In this document: piece after piece, positions 51,412 to 60,016 of the stretch
Layout of the letters: each line of letters begins with the position of its first letter
Numbering within the stretch: the stretch's first letter is position 1
DNA from: Bradyrhizobium sp.
Lineage (GTDB): Bacteria > Pseudomonadota > Alphaproteobacteria > Rhizobiales > Xanthobacteraceae
Assembly: GCA_028290305.1 (NCBI GenBank)
Contig: JAQGKC010000083.1
Location: forward strand, 37,711-101,710
DNA length: 64,000 bases
Direction of reading: 5' to 3'
Position numbers and translations under genes: made by a program
The notes under the pieces: generated by a model
Database searches by the model: none
Told to the model about the DNA's origin: nothing
What the model saw: only the letters and a program-made list of their open reading frames with translations

Positions 51412-52890
51412 ATGAAAAAATTTGGTGTTTCTACAGCGATGATTCTCGGACTCGCTGCCGCGTACGCGACGGGTGCGTCGGCCGAGGACATCATGGTAAC
51501 AAAGACGGCGCCCGCCGCGACTGCGACGGCTCCGTCGCAGCCGGCGACGTGTACGAGTGTTGAGGACTTTGTCGTCACGAGCTGCCCATTGACCTCGAAT
51601 GGCATCACGGTCTACGGCACGATCGACGCGGGTGTGACGTGGCGGAGCCATGGGGCGCCCTTCAATGGGACATCCGCTGTCGGGGTAGATTATCTCATCC
51701 AGAAGTACAGCAATCACCCGCGGTGGGACCTCGCTCCGAACGGTTTGACCCAGTCAAACATCGGAATCAAAGGGAAAGAGCCGCTCGCTCCCGGATGGGA
51801 TTTTATCTTCGATCTGCAGGCCGGGTTCGATCCTTATTCGCTGCATTTGGCCAATGGCCCGCACTCGGTGGCTCAGAACGCCGGCATACCGCTTACCAGC
51901 CAGGACTCGAACTCCGACTCGAGCCGGGCCGGGCAATTTTACAATTCCGTGGGCTATTTGGGCGTCAGTTCGCCCTATGGCACCTTGACCGTTTTCCGGC
52001 AAAACTCGCTGACTTTGGACGCTGTCTTTGCCTACGATCCGATGGGCGCTTCGTACGCTTTCTCGCCGATCGGATGGCAGGGCATTACCTGCGGCGTGGG
52101 CGATACCGAGGACTGCCGATTTAGCACGTCGGTGAAGTATCGTGTCGACATTGACCAGTTCAGGGTTGCGGCGCTCTGGCAATTCGGTGGCTACAATCTG
52201 AACAACGCCGCGACTGGTTCCTACCAGTTCCAAATCGGCGGGGACATTCCTCATTTGGCTGGCGGCACGCTTTCGTTCGACGCAATTGGCAGCTACGTCC
52301 AGAACGCCGTGTCGATAGGGCTTGCCGGCAGCACGCTGCCAGCGGTACTGCCGCAGGTTCTCACCGCTACGCTCTCCGATAATACGAGCGTGATGCTGGT
52401 TGCCAAATACAGCAACGGGCCAGTCAAGCTGTTTGCTGGCTACGAATATATTCGATATGCGCCCCCCAGCAGTCCTTTTGCCGCCGGTACTGGTTTTAGT
52501 GATATCTCGGGAGACTTCGTCTGCGCCGGCTGCGCTGCGATCAACAACACGAACATCAACAACACGGCTTTCAACGCCGGCGACAAGTTATTCCATGTAT
52601 TCTGGACTGGAGTGAAATACACCGTCATGACCAACGTGGATGTGATTGGCGCTTATTATCATTATGACCAGCCCGCCTTTGGTGCACCCGTCAATTGCGC
52701 CGACGCCGCAGCGTTCGCAAACTGCCATGGGACGTTCGACGCCGTTTCCTTCGTCGTGGATTGGCAGTTTGCGAAGAAGTTTGATGCCTACGCCGGGCTC
52801 ATGTTCTCACAGGTCAATGGCGGCCTGGCGAACGGTTTCCTCCATCGCAACACGATCGATCCCACGGTTGGCCTTCGCTTCCGCTTCTGA
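51412..52890 (+). CDS. Outer-membrane porin (Gram-negative porin family)
   Basis: 492 residues from ATG 51412, after GGGAGGGGG. The signal peptide runs through MKKFGVSTAMILGLAAAYATGASAE. The mature barrel has ITVYGTIDAGVTWRSHG, NIGIKGKEPLAPGWDFIFDLQAGFDPYS and GVSSPYGTLTVFRQN, a typical trimeric porin opening, and ends DPTVGLRFRF with the C-terminal Phe of BAM substrates. Cysteine pairs occur in the loops (CGVGDTEDC, CAGC, CADAAAFANC), which is more than usual for a porin. Different family branch from the porin at 60017. Confidence 0.9.
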   Translation: MKKFGVSTAMILGLAAAYATGASAEDIMVTKTAPAATATAPSQPATCTSVEDFVVTSCPLTSNGITVYGTIDAGVTWRSHGAPFNGTSAVGVDYLIQKYSNHPRWDLAPNGLTQSNIGIKGKEPLAPGWDFIFDLQAGFDPYSLHLANGPHSVAQNAGIPLTSQDSNSDSSRAGQFYNSVGYLGVSSPYGTLTVFRQNSLTLDAVFAYDPMGASYAFSPIGWQGITCGVGDTEDCRFSTSVKYRVDIDQFRVAALWQFGGYNLNNAATGSYQFQIGGDIPHLAGGTLSFDAIGSYVQNAVSIGLAGSTLPAVLPQVLTATLSDNTSVMLVAKYSNGPVKLFAGYEYIRYAPPSSPFAAGTGFSDISGDFVCAGCAAINNTNINNTAFNAGDKLFHVFWTGVKYTVMTNVDVIGAYYHYDQPAFGAPVNCADAAAFANCHGTFDAVSFVVDWQFAKKFDAYAGLMFSQVNGGLANGFLHRNTIDPTVGLRFRF

Positions 52891-53367
52891 GAAAGCTATA
52901 GGCAGGGATAAGTCATTCCCCGACTTGCCGTCTCGCGCCTGTCGAAGCGCAGAAGAATCTTGCCTTTCGACCGATTTGCCGGCCAACGCCTGACGAGAAG
53001 CGGCGGCCTCGCGACGTGGAGTTCGGCTCCTATGCCTGCTCCGCCGGCCGGTACATTTTTGTGTACCAGAACCCGGACTTGGCCTCGAAGTTTTGGCCCG
53101 CACCGACAAGATGATCGAAGAAAGCAGCATTGCTCGGCTCGCCACGTGAAGCCGGCATCAAGCCGACTTGGTTGGGAGAGTGTTGGTTGCGAGGCTCGAC
53201 TTGTCCCGGACCGACCGACGCTGTTGGCACCGACCAAGGACGCGCTCGCTATCACCCCGCCATTCCCCGCAAGCCCCCGCCTCACACATATTTTTGTCGT
53301 GACTGGCCGTGATTTGTGACAGGATTGCTACAGTCAAATGTCAGTTCGGTTACATACGGAGTGGTCC
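52891..53367. other. Intergenic region with degenerate repeat sequence
   Basis: 477 bases with no intact gene. On the minus strand a short frame near 53030-53150 reads FFDHLVGAGQNFEAKS, which resembles the reading of a degenerate repeat often seen between genes in Bradyrhizobium-like genomes. This is from memory and not tested. Confidence 0.35.
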
Positions 53368-54312
53368 ATGAGTTTGGAATGGCGGGCGCGGTCAAGTTCC
53401 CTGGCCTGGTCAAATCCCGTGGCCTGGTGGTGGGGTGTGTTGACCCTGGTCAGCGGCGCAAATATCGCGGTTTGGTTCTTGCTGTACCGCCAGCTCCACG
53501 AACAGCCCAATGGCAGTCTCGGCAGCACGTCCGGCATCGAGCTCATGCTTCTCCTCTGTGCGGCCTATGTTTTTGGCTGCGCATTCAGGTCGTTCCTTCC
53601 GCGCGCGGATGTTCAGCGGATCTGCTTGTTCGACACATGGCTGTCGAGCGTTGTGGTCGGCCGGTCGGTAGCAACCGTGGCCGAGATCTGCTTCGTGGCG
53701 CAGTGGGCGATTATCCTGCACCAGCTGGGCACGATGACGGGAGCGGACACCACCTTGAACGCCGCATGGGTGATCGTGCCGTTGATCCTCATCGCGGAAT
53801 GCTTCTCATGGCATGCGGTGCTGACCACCAACTATTTGGGCAACGCCATCGAAAATTCGATATGGGCGGTTGCCTTCTTCATGGTTGGGATTGGCCTTTG
53901 CCGGTTGCTACCGGAGTTCGATGGTCCGGTTCGTGTGGTCCTCGCCGTCGCGATAGCAGGGATTGCAGGCTATCTGGCGTTTCTCATGACCATCGACGTC
54001 CCGATGTACCTGAGCCGATGGCGGGCCGGGATTACCGATGGCAGCAAGCTTCTGAGACCTCTCGAGGGTCTCCGTGACGTGAGCACGCGTTGGGTCGTGA
54101 CGCACGACCTTGCTGAGTGGAAGGACGAGATTGCCTGGATGTCGCTTTATTTCAGTGCGGCAGTCTGGGCCAGCCTCGCGCTATGCGTTTTCTACTCGCT
54201 GGAGGATCATCTGCCGCGCTATCGTACCGAAGCGACGGTCGCAAGCTGGTCGTCGGACGCGTTGGCAGTAGTTAGCAATCAGCACCCGGTAATGGCGCGC
54301 CACGGCGTTTAG
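53368..54312 (+). CDS. Integral membrane protein of unknown function (seven helices)
   Basis: 314 residues from ATG 53368, with GGAG seven bases upstream. About seven hydrophobic segments are visible, starting with WWWGVLTLVSGANIAVWFLL and ending IAWMSLYFSAAVWASLALCVFY. A conserved-looking region after helix 6 reads DVPMYLSRWRAGITDG and LRDVSTRWVVTHDLAEWKDE. I do not recognise a named family. No neighbours on the same strand, so no operon clue. Confidence 0.75.
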   Translation: MSLEWRARSSSLAWSNPVAWWWGVLTLVSGANIAVWFLLYRQLHEQPNGSLGSTSGIELMLLLCAAYVFGCAFRSFLPRADVQRICLFDTWLSSVVVGRSVATVAEICFVAQWAIILHQLGTMTGADTTLNAAWVIVPLILIAECFSWHAVLTTNYLGNAIENSIWAVAFFMVGIGLCRLLPEFDGPVRVVLAVAIAGIAGYLAFLMTIDVPMYLSRWRAGITDGSKLLRPLEGLRDVSTRWVVTHDLAEWKDEIAWMSLYFSAAVWASLALCVFYSLEDHLPRYRTEATVASWSSDALAVVSNQHPVMARHGV

Positions 54313-54445
54313 ATGCCGACGGATTGTGCCGGAGCCTGTTGTCGGGCCGCGCCTTGCGCGGACCCGTCGGGTTAGTCCGCCGCACGCGATGCGAAATGTC
54401 CGCTTCGCGCCAATCGTGTTGCAATTCGGTGTTGTTCGATCACAT

Positions 54446-55096
54446 TTAATCTTTTGTTTGCAGGATGGTCGCTCGCGTTTCATCGACGAAATTCTTCATG
54501 TCTTGATCCGGCCCGCGAAACAGATTGCGTTCGACGACGATCGAACGGTTATGGGTGGTCTTTGTACAACGTTCCCTGACATAAACGCCGCCGACGGCCT
54601 GCTCACCGGCGTTGGGCTGAGCTTGCGTGCAGGACCAACCGTCGAGCCCGTATCGCGATTTCACCTGGATGCCGAACAGAAAGGCCTTCTTGCGGATATA
54701 CAGCCGCGCCTTCGGATCGGTCTCGATTCGAAGGCCGCTGACGGTGCCGGCACCGTCGACGAGCAGCGTGAGAACCGCCGGATGGCCCGCCACAATCGTA
54801 CCATCCGGGCTGGTGACGGGGTCATAGCCGAATTTGATCGCGTGAAAGCCTGAGTCATCAGCGGGACAGTCGCGCCAGCCCAACCAGGTCGTCAACGTTT
54901 TTCGCGAATCGTTTGCGCAGGCCAGGTTGACATAGCCCGCGTCAGGCAAGTCCGTCACCGGATTCCCGAGCCGGATGTCGCGCAGGTCGTTGCCGCCCGA
55001 ATCCTGGGCCGCGGCTGGCTTCATCATCGCCGCCGTGACCAGCAGCGACAAAATGAAAACCGACGTCGCGGTCAATCGCTGCAGTCGATGTATCAT
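54446..55096 (-). CDS. Exported protein of unknown function in the PQQ dehydrogenase operon
   Basis: 216 residues; ATG 55096 overlaps the cytochrome c stop (ATGA). Signal peptide: RLTATSVFILSLLVTAAMMKPAAA. The mature protein contains ADDSGFHAIKFGYDP, LTLLVDGAGTVSGLRIETDPKARLYIRKKAF and four cysteines (LACAND, WRDCPA, WSCTQA, RERCTK) that could pair. Translational coupling to cytochrome c and the PQQ dehydrogenase implies a role in that periplasmic system. No family recognised; I do not see heme or metal motifs. Confidence 0.8.
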   Translation of the reverse strand: MIHRLQRLTATSVFILSLLVTAAMMKPAAAQDSGGNDLRDIRLGNPVTDLPDAGYVNLACANDSRKTLTTWLGWRDCPADDSGFHAIKFGYDPVTSPDGTIVAGHPAVLTLLVDGAGTVSGLRIETDPKARLYIRKKAFLFGIQVKSRYGLDGWSCTQAQPNAGEQAVGGVYVRERCTKTTHNRSIVVERNLFRGPDQDMKNFVDETRATILQTKD

Positions 55097-55656
55097 TGCG
55101 CTTTTCCTGCTCCTGCGGCGGAATTTGCGGTCGGCCCGGCTTGCGTCTTGTAGATATCGCAGACGCGCGACGTGTCACCGAAAAAGCTGACGCATTCCGC
55201 GTAGTTCGGCTCGCCCTTGCCCTTGATGTGCACGATCACATAGTCCGCAACGGCTTCGATATCGCCCGGGCGAAGGAAGGTGTTGGCCTCGGGCGGCATC
55301 TGGCTGCCGGCATCCTGCCGGTTCATGTCATGGCATTTGATCGCGTCGTAAGCGCCGCGAGTGAAGAATGGCATGCCCGTTCCGGGCCGCCCGCAGCCGA
55401 CCGTTTCGGTGATCTGCTCGCGCGTCAGTTCGGTCTTGCGCAACGACAACGCATCGCCGCCGTAACCGCCGCCGCCGTTTCCGTGCCACTTGTGGCAGCC
55501 AAAGCAGTTGGCGCGCTTGAACACCGCCTTGCCGGCATCGGTTGGATCCGGGGTCGTTGCCGATTGGCCGAGAGCCGCACACGGTACAGACAGGGCCGCC
55601 CCGACGGCGGCTGCAGCAATCAACGCTGCGATCGAAGACATTTTGCCGTTTTCCAT
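55093..55656 (-). CDS. c-type cytochrome, electron acceptor of the PQQ dehydrogenase
   Basis: 187 residues from ATG 55656; an internal ATG at residue 6 is an alternative. The signal peptide ends near CAALGQS. The heme-binding motif is Cys51-x2-Cys54-His55 (CFGCH), and the distal ligand is probably Met120 in SQMPPEAN. An extra pair of cysteines (VGCGRP, IKCHDM) may form a disulfide. Monoheme class I, about the size of cytochrome cL of methanol oxidation. It lies 67 bases after the dehydrogenase stop and is coupled to the exported unknown. Confidence 0.9.
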   Translation of the reverse strand: MENGKMSSIAALIAAAAVGAALSVPCAALGQSATTPDPTDAGKAVFKRANCFGCHKWHGNGGGGYGGDALSLRKTELTREQITETVGCGRPGTGMPFFTRGAYDAIKCHDMNRQDAGSQMPPEANTFLRPGDIEAVADYVIVHIKGKGEPNYAECVSFFGDTSRVCDIYKTQAGPTANSAAGAGKAQ

Positions 55657-55723
55657 TGGATTTGCTTGCCTGAGAAAAGCAGGCGGATCGGGCCGTGGCC
55701 CCATCCGCCCGCGCTGTGTGATG

Positions 55724-57511
55724 TCAGAGTGCAAACACGTAGAGCATCGAACCGGGCTGAATCCGCTTCAGCTCCGGGGTTGCATCGATGAACCACTTGT
55801 CCCAGGCGCCGCCCAGGCCGACCAGGATCGCGACGTACTGTTTGCCGTCGACCGAGAAGGTCATCGGTGGTGCATTGACGCCGCCGCCGGTGTTGAATTC
55901 CCAGCGCTTCTCCAGTGTTTTGGCGTCGAGCGCCATCACCTCGCCAGAGGGTTGGCCGGAGAAGACCAGGTCGGGCGTCGCGAGAATGCCACCCAGATTC
56001 GGGAATGGCGTTTCCAGCTTGCCCGCGACTTTGCCGGTGGTCACGTCAATCGCGGTCACGCTGCCGGTGATCTTGAACGGCTGGCTCGGCCCGCCGCCGG
56101 TCCAGAATTCGCGCGCCTTCAGCTTCTCGGGAGCCATCTCCTCGACGGTGATCCGGTTGCAGCTTTCGATCACCGGAATGTACCAAAGCTTGAGATCGGG
56201 ATTATAGGCCGTGGGCGGCCAATTCTTCCCGCCCATATTGCCGGGACAAATATCGGCGACCTTGTTGTCGCGATGCGGCGTCACGGACGCATTGTAACGC
56301 TGCACCTGTTTACTCGGATCATACTCGATCGGCTTGCCGGATTCCTGATCGAGGCCTTTTGTCCAGGTCACTTTCTTGACGAAGGGCAGTCCCCACACGA
56401 ACTTGCCGGTGGTGCGGTCGATCGCATAGGCGAAGCCGTTCCGATCTGCTTCCAGTGCGAGCTTCAACGTCGTGCCGTTTGGCCCGGGCACATCGACCAA
56501 AACGTTCTCCGCGACGCTATCGTAGTCGTAGGGATCATTTGGCGTGTGCTGGTAATGCCATTTGATCTTTCCGGTGGTGGCATCGAGCGCGAGTGAACTG
56601 TCGGTATAGAGATTGTCACCCGGCCGATACTGGTTGTCCCAGTCCGGGCCTGGATTGCCGACGCCCCAGATGATGGTATCGGTCGCCGGATCGTAGCTGC
56701 CCGTGACCCACGTCGAACCGCCGCCGGCGGCCGCGGCGCTCTTGTCGTCCTTCCAGGTGTCCTGACCCGGCTCGCCCTTGCCCGGAATCGTGAAGGTACG
56801 CCACGTTTCTTTCTGGGTCGCGAGATCGGTCGCTGCGACCCAACCGCGGATTCCGTACTCCGCGCCGGCTACGCCAGTGATCGCCATGTCCTTCACGATG
56901 AGCGGCGCCCCGGTAATGACCTCGCCCTTGTCGGGATCGGCGACCTGACGTTGCCAGGCGACCTGGCCGGTCTCCTTGTTGGTCGCGATCAGCCTGCCAT
57001 CAAGCGTGTGCGAGATGACCAGGTTGCCCCACAGCGCGACGCCACGGTTGTCGACGCCGCAGCACGCGACGGCGCCGGCCCAGTCATGGTCGGTCTTAGG
57101 ATCCATCTTCCAGAGCAGGGTGCCCTGCCCGCCATGGGTATCGATCTTGTACACCGAGCCCCACCCGTCGGTGACATACATGAAACCATTCTCGACGATC
57201 GGCGTGCCTTCCAGGCCGCCATGGGTCCAGATGCCGCCGCCTTCGACGCCGCCAAGGTGCATCGTCCACGCGACCTTGAGGTTCTTCACATTGTCCCTGT
57301 TGATATCCTTGAGACTGGAAAACCGGGTCGCCGAGAAGTTCTTGTGATGAAGGAGCCAGTTGGCCGGCTCCTTGTCTGCGTTGAGCAGCCGGTCCTGAGT
57401 GACCTCATCCGCTGCGCGGGCGGGCAAGGCATTGGCAAAACCGACAGCCGCGACCACAGTGGCCAGCACGGACGCCCGCATGAGGGTTCTATGGTTCGTG
57501 AAACGTGTCAT
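55724..57511 (-). CDS. PQQ-dependent alcohol dehydrogenase, lanthanide-type (XoxF/ExaF/PedH-like)
   Basis: 595 residues from ATG 57511, with GAGGTAAAC upstream. The signal peptide ends near ALPARAA. Eight-bladed propeller W-motifs recur, e.g. ATTGKIKWHY. Catalytic features: vicinal Cys150-Cys151 disulfide over PQQ; metal ligands Glu218 (GAEYGIRG) and Asn286 (WGVGNPGPDWDNQ); catalytic Asp329 followed by Asp331 in PYDYDS. The DYD pattern marks lanthanide-dependent enzymes, since calcium MxaF types lack the second Asp. It oxidises primary alcohols to aldehydes or acids in the periplasm and passes electrons to the cytochrome c downstream. No PQQ synthesis genes are in the window. Confidence 0.93.
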   Translation of the reverse strand: MTRFTNHRTLMRASVLATVVAAVGFANALPARAADEVTQDRLLNADKEPANWLLHHKNFSATRFSSLKDINRDNVKNLKVAWTMHLGGVEGGGIWTHGGLEGTPIVENGFMYVTDGWGSVYKIDTHGGQGTLLWKMDPKTDHDWAGAVACCGVDNRGVALWGNLVISHTLDGRLIATNKETGQVAWQRQVADPDKGEVITGAPLIVKDMAITGVAGAEYGIRGWVAATDLATQKETWRTFTIPGKGEPGQDTWKDDKSAAAAGGGSTWVTGSYDPATDTIIWGVGNPGPDWDNQYRPGDNLYTDSSLALDATTGKIKWHYQHTPNDPYDYDSVAENVLVDVPGPNGTTLKLALEADRNGFAYAIDRTTGKFVWGLPFVKKVTWTKGLDQESGKPIEYDPSKQVQRYNASVTPHRDNKVADICPGNMGGKNWPPTAYNPDLKLWYIPVIESCNRITVEEMAPEKLKAREFWTGGGPSQPFKITGSVTAIDVTTGKVAGKLETPFPNLGGILATPDLVFSGQPSGEVMALDAKTLEKRWEFNTGGGVNAPPMTFSVDGKQYVAILVGLGGAWDKWFIDATPELKRIQPGSMLYVFAL

Positions 57512-57622
57512 GTTCGTTTACCTCCGCGTTAATGACTTCGTATTGCGTTGAACACCCGGCACGCCCGGGCTCACGGTTGAGAAGTCTTGATTCAGCAAGC
57601 GAAATCGCTTGCTGTCGCACAC

Positions 57623-58105
57623 TCAGGGTAATCCGTGGACTTTCACCTCCGTCTCTATCGTTCCGGCCTTCTGAAAAATGATGGAGCAGTTGAATGCCCC
57701 GCCTGCGGCGAGCGTCTGCCGGGTCTGCAGCAGCATGACGTGATAAGCGTCAGGTTTGAGGGTGGTTGTACTGTTCGCTGCGATCGGTATCGAGGGGATC
57801 GCGCGCATGGCAGGAGATCCTTCGCCACGATCGACCGTATGTTTCTCGGAGAAGTTCGCGATCGGACATCGCACGCGCAGCAGCGCGTCCGCGACATCGG
57901 CTTCGTTCTTGATCGTCATCGATAACGCGACATTGCCGCCCACCTGCTCGGTTGCATGTACCCATGCATCGGAGATCTTGACGGCTTCGGCTCCGGCGCT
58001 ATGCGCAGGAGTGATCGCAGCTTCCAGATGAAGCATGACGATGGCAGCACCTGCAAAAGTTGCGATGCAATATTGGTTCGGAATCAATGTCGAAGCCGCG
58101 AACAC
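57623..58105 (-). CDS. Periplasmic copper chaperone PCu(A)C
   Basis: 160 residues from GTG 58105. Hydrophobic leader with cleavage near PAHSAGA. The copper ligands H-x10-M-x21-H-x-M are exactly spaced: His89, Met100, His122, Met124 (YHVML). The family loads Cu(I) into the CuA site of cytochrome oxidase or other periplasmic copper proteins. It lies 111 bases upstream of the PQQ dehydrogenase on the same strand and may be cotranscribed, which is an unusual partner for it. Signal peptide start is uncertain because no basic residues precede the hydrophobic part. Confidence 0.85.
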   Translation of the reverse strand: MFAASTLIPNQYCIATFAGAAIVMLHLEAAITPAHSAGAEAVKISDAWVHATEQVGGNVALSMTIKNEADVADALLRVRCPIANFSEKHTVDRGEGSPAMRAIPSIPIAANSTTTLKPDAYHVMLLQTRQTLAAGGAFNCSIIFQKAGTIETEVKVHGLP

Positions 58106-59002
58106 GAATCAGTTTCCCCTCTGATCGATGGTCCGCGATCTCGATGCGAATGCTCGGATGACGATTGCCACGCGGTTCATCGGTGGCTTCCTCCAGAATT
58201 TGCTTCTTCTTTTTTGAACTCGGGAAGCAAGGACGGCATTGCACTGTCGAATGCACGATATGTCAAGCCATACAGCGCCGCGAAACTTCGAAGGCGCGAT
58301 TGAAGATTCCAGACCCTTCCCAGCTGCCGCGCACCACCAAGCGCTGCACCCGGTGATGATGCAGTGCGGTTCCGTGCGAGTTTTCTGAGCAACGCCGCGC
58401 GTTCCCGCCCAATGTCGCGCGATCAGTCGCGATCGCCTGAATGTCGGAACTGATTTGTCATCGTTTACGAACGTGGGATACTCCGGAGGTCGATCTACAT
58501 CTCGCGGCTGGTCACGTTGCGCTGCGCCATTCGCGTTCCGCCTCGTCCCATGCCGCCAGCGGCCGAAGATCGGGCACCCGGGCAGGACCTGTCTTTGCGT
58601 CGGAGGACACCGCTTCCGGAATGACCACAGGCCACCGCGATTTTCCTGCGGACGGGCTACCAGCAGCGGGATCGGGGTTCGTGAGACGTGAGCATTGGCG
58701 ATGCCTATAATGGCGTCATGCCGGAACCCGCCGTGACCAGCGCGATGCCGAGTTCGCCGATCAGTTCCGCATTTGCCTACGCTATATCGGATGAAATTTC
58801 AGGAAGGCTTCCGCTGCCTTTCAAGATAGCCTGTGCCGGAAAATCATGGTCGCACCTTCAGTCGATTGCGCCTTCGTCACTTTCGCGAGAAATCCCGAGC
58901 GAGAGAATACGGTTGCCAAGCGCAGTCGGGGTGTATTTTTCCGGCTGGCCCGTCGCCATCTAAACGTCAACCGCAGGAACGCCGCGGATAGAGGATGATT
59001 GT
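58106..59002. other. Long region without a confident gene
   Basis: 897 bases. On the minus strand an open frame of about 70 codons ending at 58177 (…ARQLGRVWNLQSRLRSF…PEFKKEEANSG) and on the plus strand one at 58688-58963 were considered. Neither has a convincing start, ribosome site or family resemblance. The region looks like decayed or non-coding sequence. Confidence 0.4.
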
Positions 59003-59401
59003 ATGCGCCAAATTCCGCTGGGAACAAAAGGAACGTTCACGTTGCGTGTGCTGCCGGAGCAACTCGCCAATCGGTTCAAGGACGCCATGTTACCGCAGGT
59101 CCTGGCGACCCCCGTGATGATCCTGATCATGGAAAATGCCGCTCTCAACGCCATCAGGCCATTTCTGGATATGGGTGAGAGCGCGGTCGGTACGGCGATA
59201 AATGTACGGCATCTTGCCGCTACACCCGTAGGTCATGATGTTCGCGCCGAAGCCGAGGTGATCAAGGTCGAGGGAAAACGTATCGAATTCAAGGTGTCGG
59301 CGAGCGACGAGATGGAAGAGATCGGCAGCGGAACTCATCAGCGCATGGTGATCGATCTTCGTTCGTTCAACGAGCGCCTTGACAAAAAAAGCAAGCGCTA
59401 G
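59003..59401 (+). CDS. FlK-like thioesterase (hotdog fold)
   Basis: 132 residues from ATG 59003. The catalytic residues of fluoroacetyl-CoA thioesterase FlK (Thr42, Glu50, His76) have counterparts at Thr36, Glu44 and His70 with the identical spacing: LATPVMILIMENAA and VRHLAATPVGHDVRAEAEV. It hydrolyses a small acyl-CoA; FlK protects against fluoroacetate. Close neighbours give no operon context. Whether it acts on fluoroacetyl-CoA or a general short acyl-CoA cannot be told from sequence. Confidence 0.85.
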   Translation: MRQIPLGTKGTFTLRVLPEQLANRFKDAMLPQVLATPVMILIMENAALNAIRPFLDMGESAVGTAINVRHLAATPVGHDVRAEAEVIKVEGKRIEFKVSASDEMEEIGSGTHQRMVIDLRSFNERLDKKSKR

Positions 59402-59609
59402 CTGCGCGCCGTCAATGGTAAAGACCAGCGATGAACTTCGCATGTGCACAGCCACTTAGCGGGCGCTTGGACGCCCGGCGGACCTCGCAATCCTTGGTCT
59501 TCTGGCCCCCCTCTTATTCAGCGAGCGCCTGGGCGCGGCGCCGGCAACGTCATCGACGCGCGGGAATTGTCGCGCGGCATGCCACATGAAACGATGCCGC
59601 CAAATTAAA

Positions 59610-59637
59610 AACCTCCGGCAGGGCATTGCCGGAGGTT
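59610..59637 (-). terminator. Rho-independent terminator-like hairpin
   Basis: Arms AACCTCCGGCA (59610-59620) and TGCCGGAGGTT (59627-59637) around a 6-base loop. Read on the minus strand it ends in a TTTTTAATTT run, so it can stop minus-strand transcription. On the plus strand the T tract is only TTT, so for the thioesterase it would be weak. Confidence 0.6.
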
Positions 59638-59957
59638 TCGGAGGTTAACAGTTCAGGCTTGGCGTTATCTCCATCACGTAAGCGTGCCAAATTTTCACGC
59701 GCCCTGATAATACATGATTTACTAAACATATTTCAACAGTTAAATTACTCACAATAATCATTCCTGCTGGCGGTCAATTCTCTGGAGGCTCCTCGGCATC
59801 CCCGTTTTTCGCCCGCAACAGCTTTCTACGCGCGAGCGCCAGAAAGGGTTGGTGAATTTTTGCGATAGAGCATTCGCTTCGGTGCCTGACCGCCGACCGC
59901 AAATTTGGGCGGCGCTGCAACCACCCGTCCGGCGCGATGCATTCGTCTGCCCGACAA

Positions 59958-59987
59958 GAAAAACCCCCGGCAGTTTCCTGCCGGGGG
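59958..59987 (-). terminator. Strong rho-independent terminator of the porin gene
   Basis: Ten-base GC-rich arms CTGCCGGGGG / CCCCCGGCAG with a four-base loop, followed on the minus strand by TTTTT. It lies 30 bases downstream of the porin stop (60017) and is the clearest terminator of the window. Confidence 0.85.
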
Positions 59988-60016
59988 CTCTTAGGACTGT
60001 CGTCAGACAACCGAGA

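Larger units (their letters stand above)
59402..60016. other. AT-rich intergenic region with two hairpin terminators
   Basis: 615 bases without a gene. It carries the hairpins at 59610-59637 and 59958-59987 and an AT-rich stretch (59640-59760) that could hold promoters of either strand. No protein similarity seen. Confidence 0.45.

Noticed and set aside
53316..54077. A 253-codon plus-strand frame overlapping the membrane protein gene
   Set aside because: The alternative frame at 53368 gives regular membrane helices and has a ribosome site; this one is Gly/Arg/Trp-rich and without structure.
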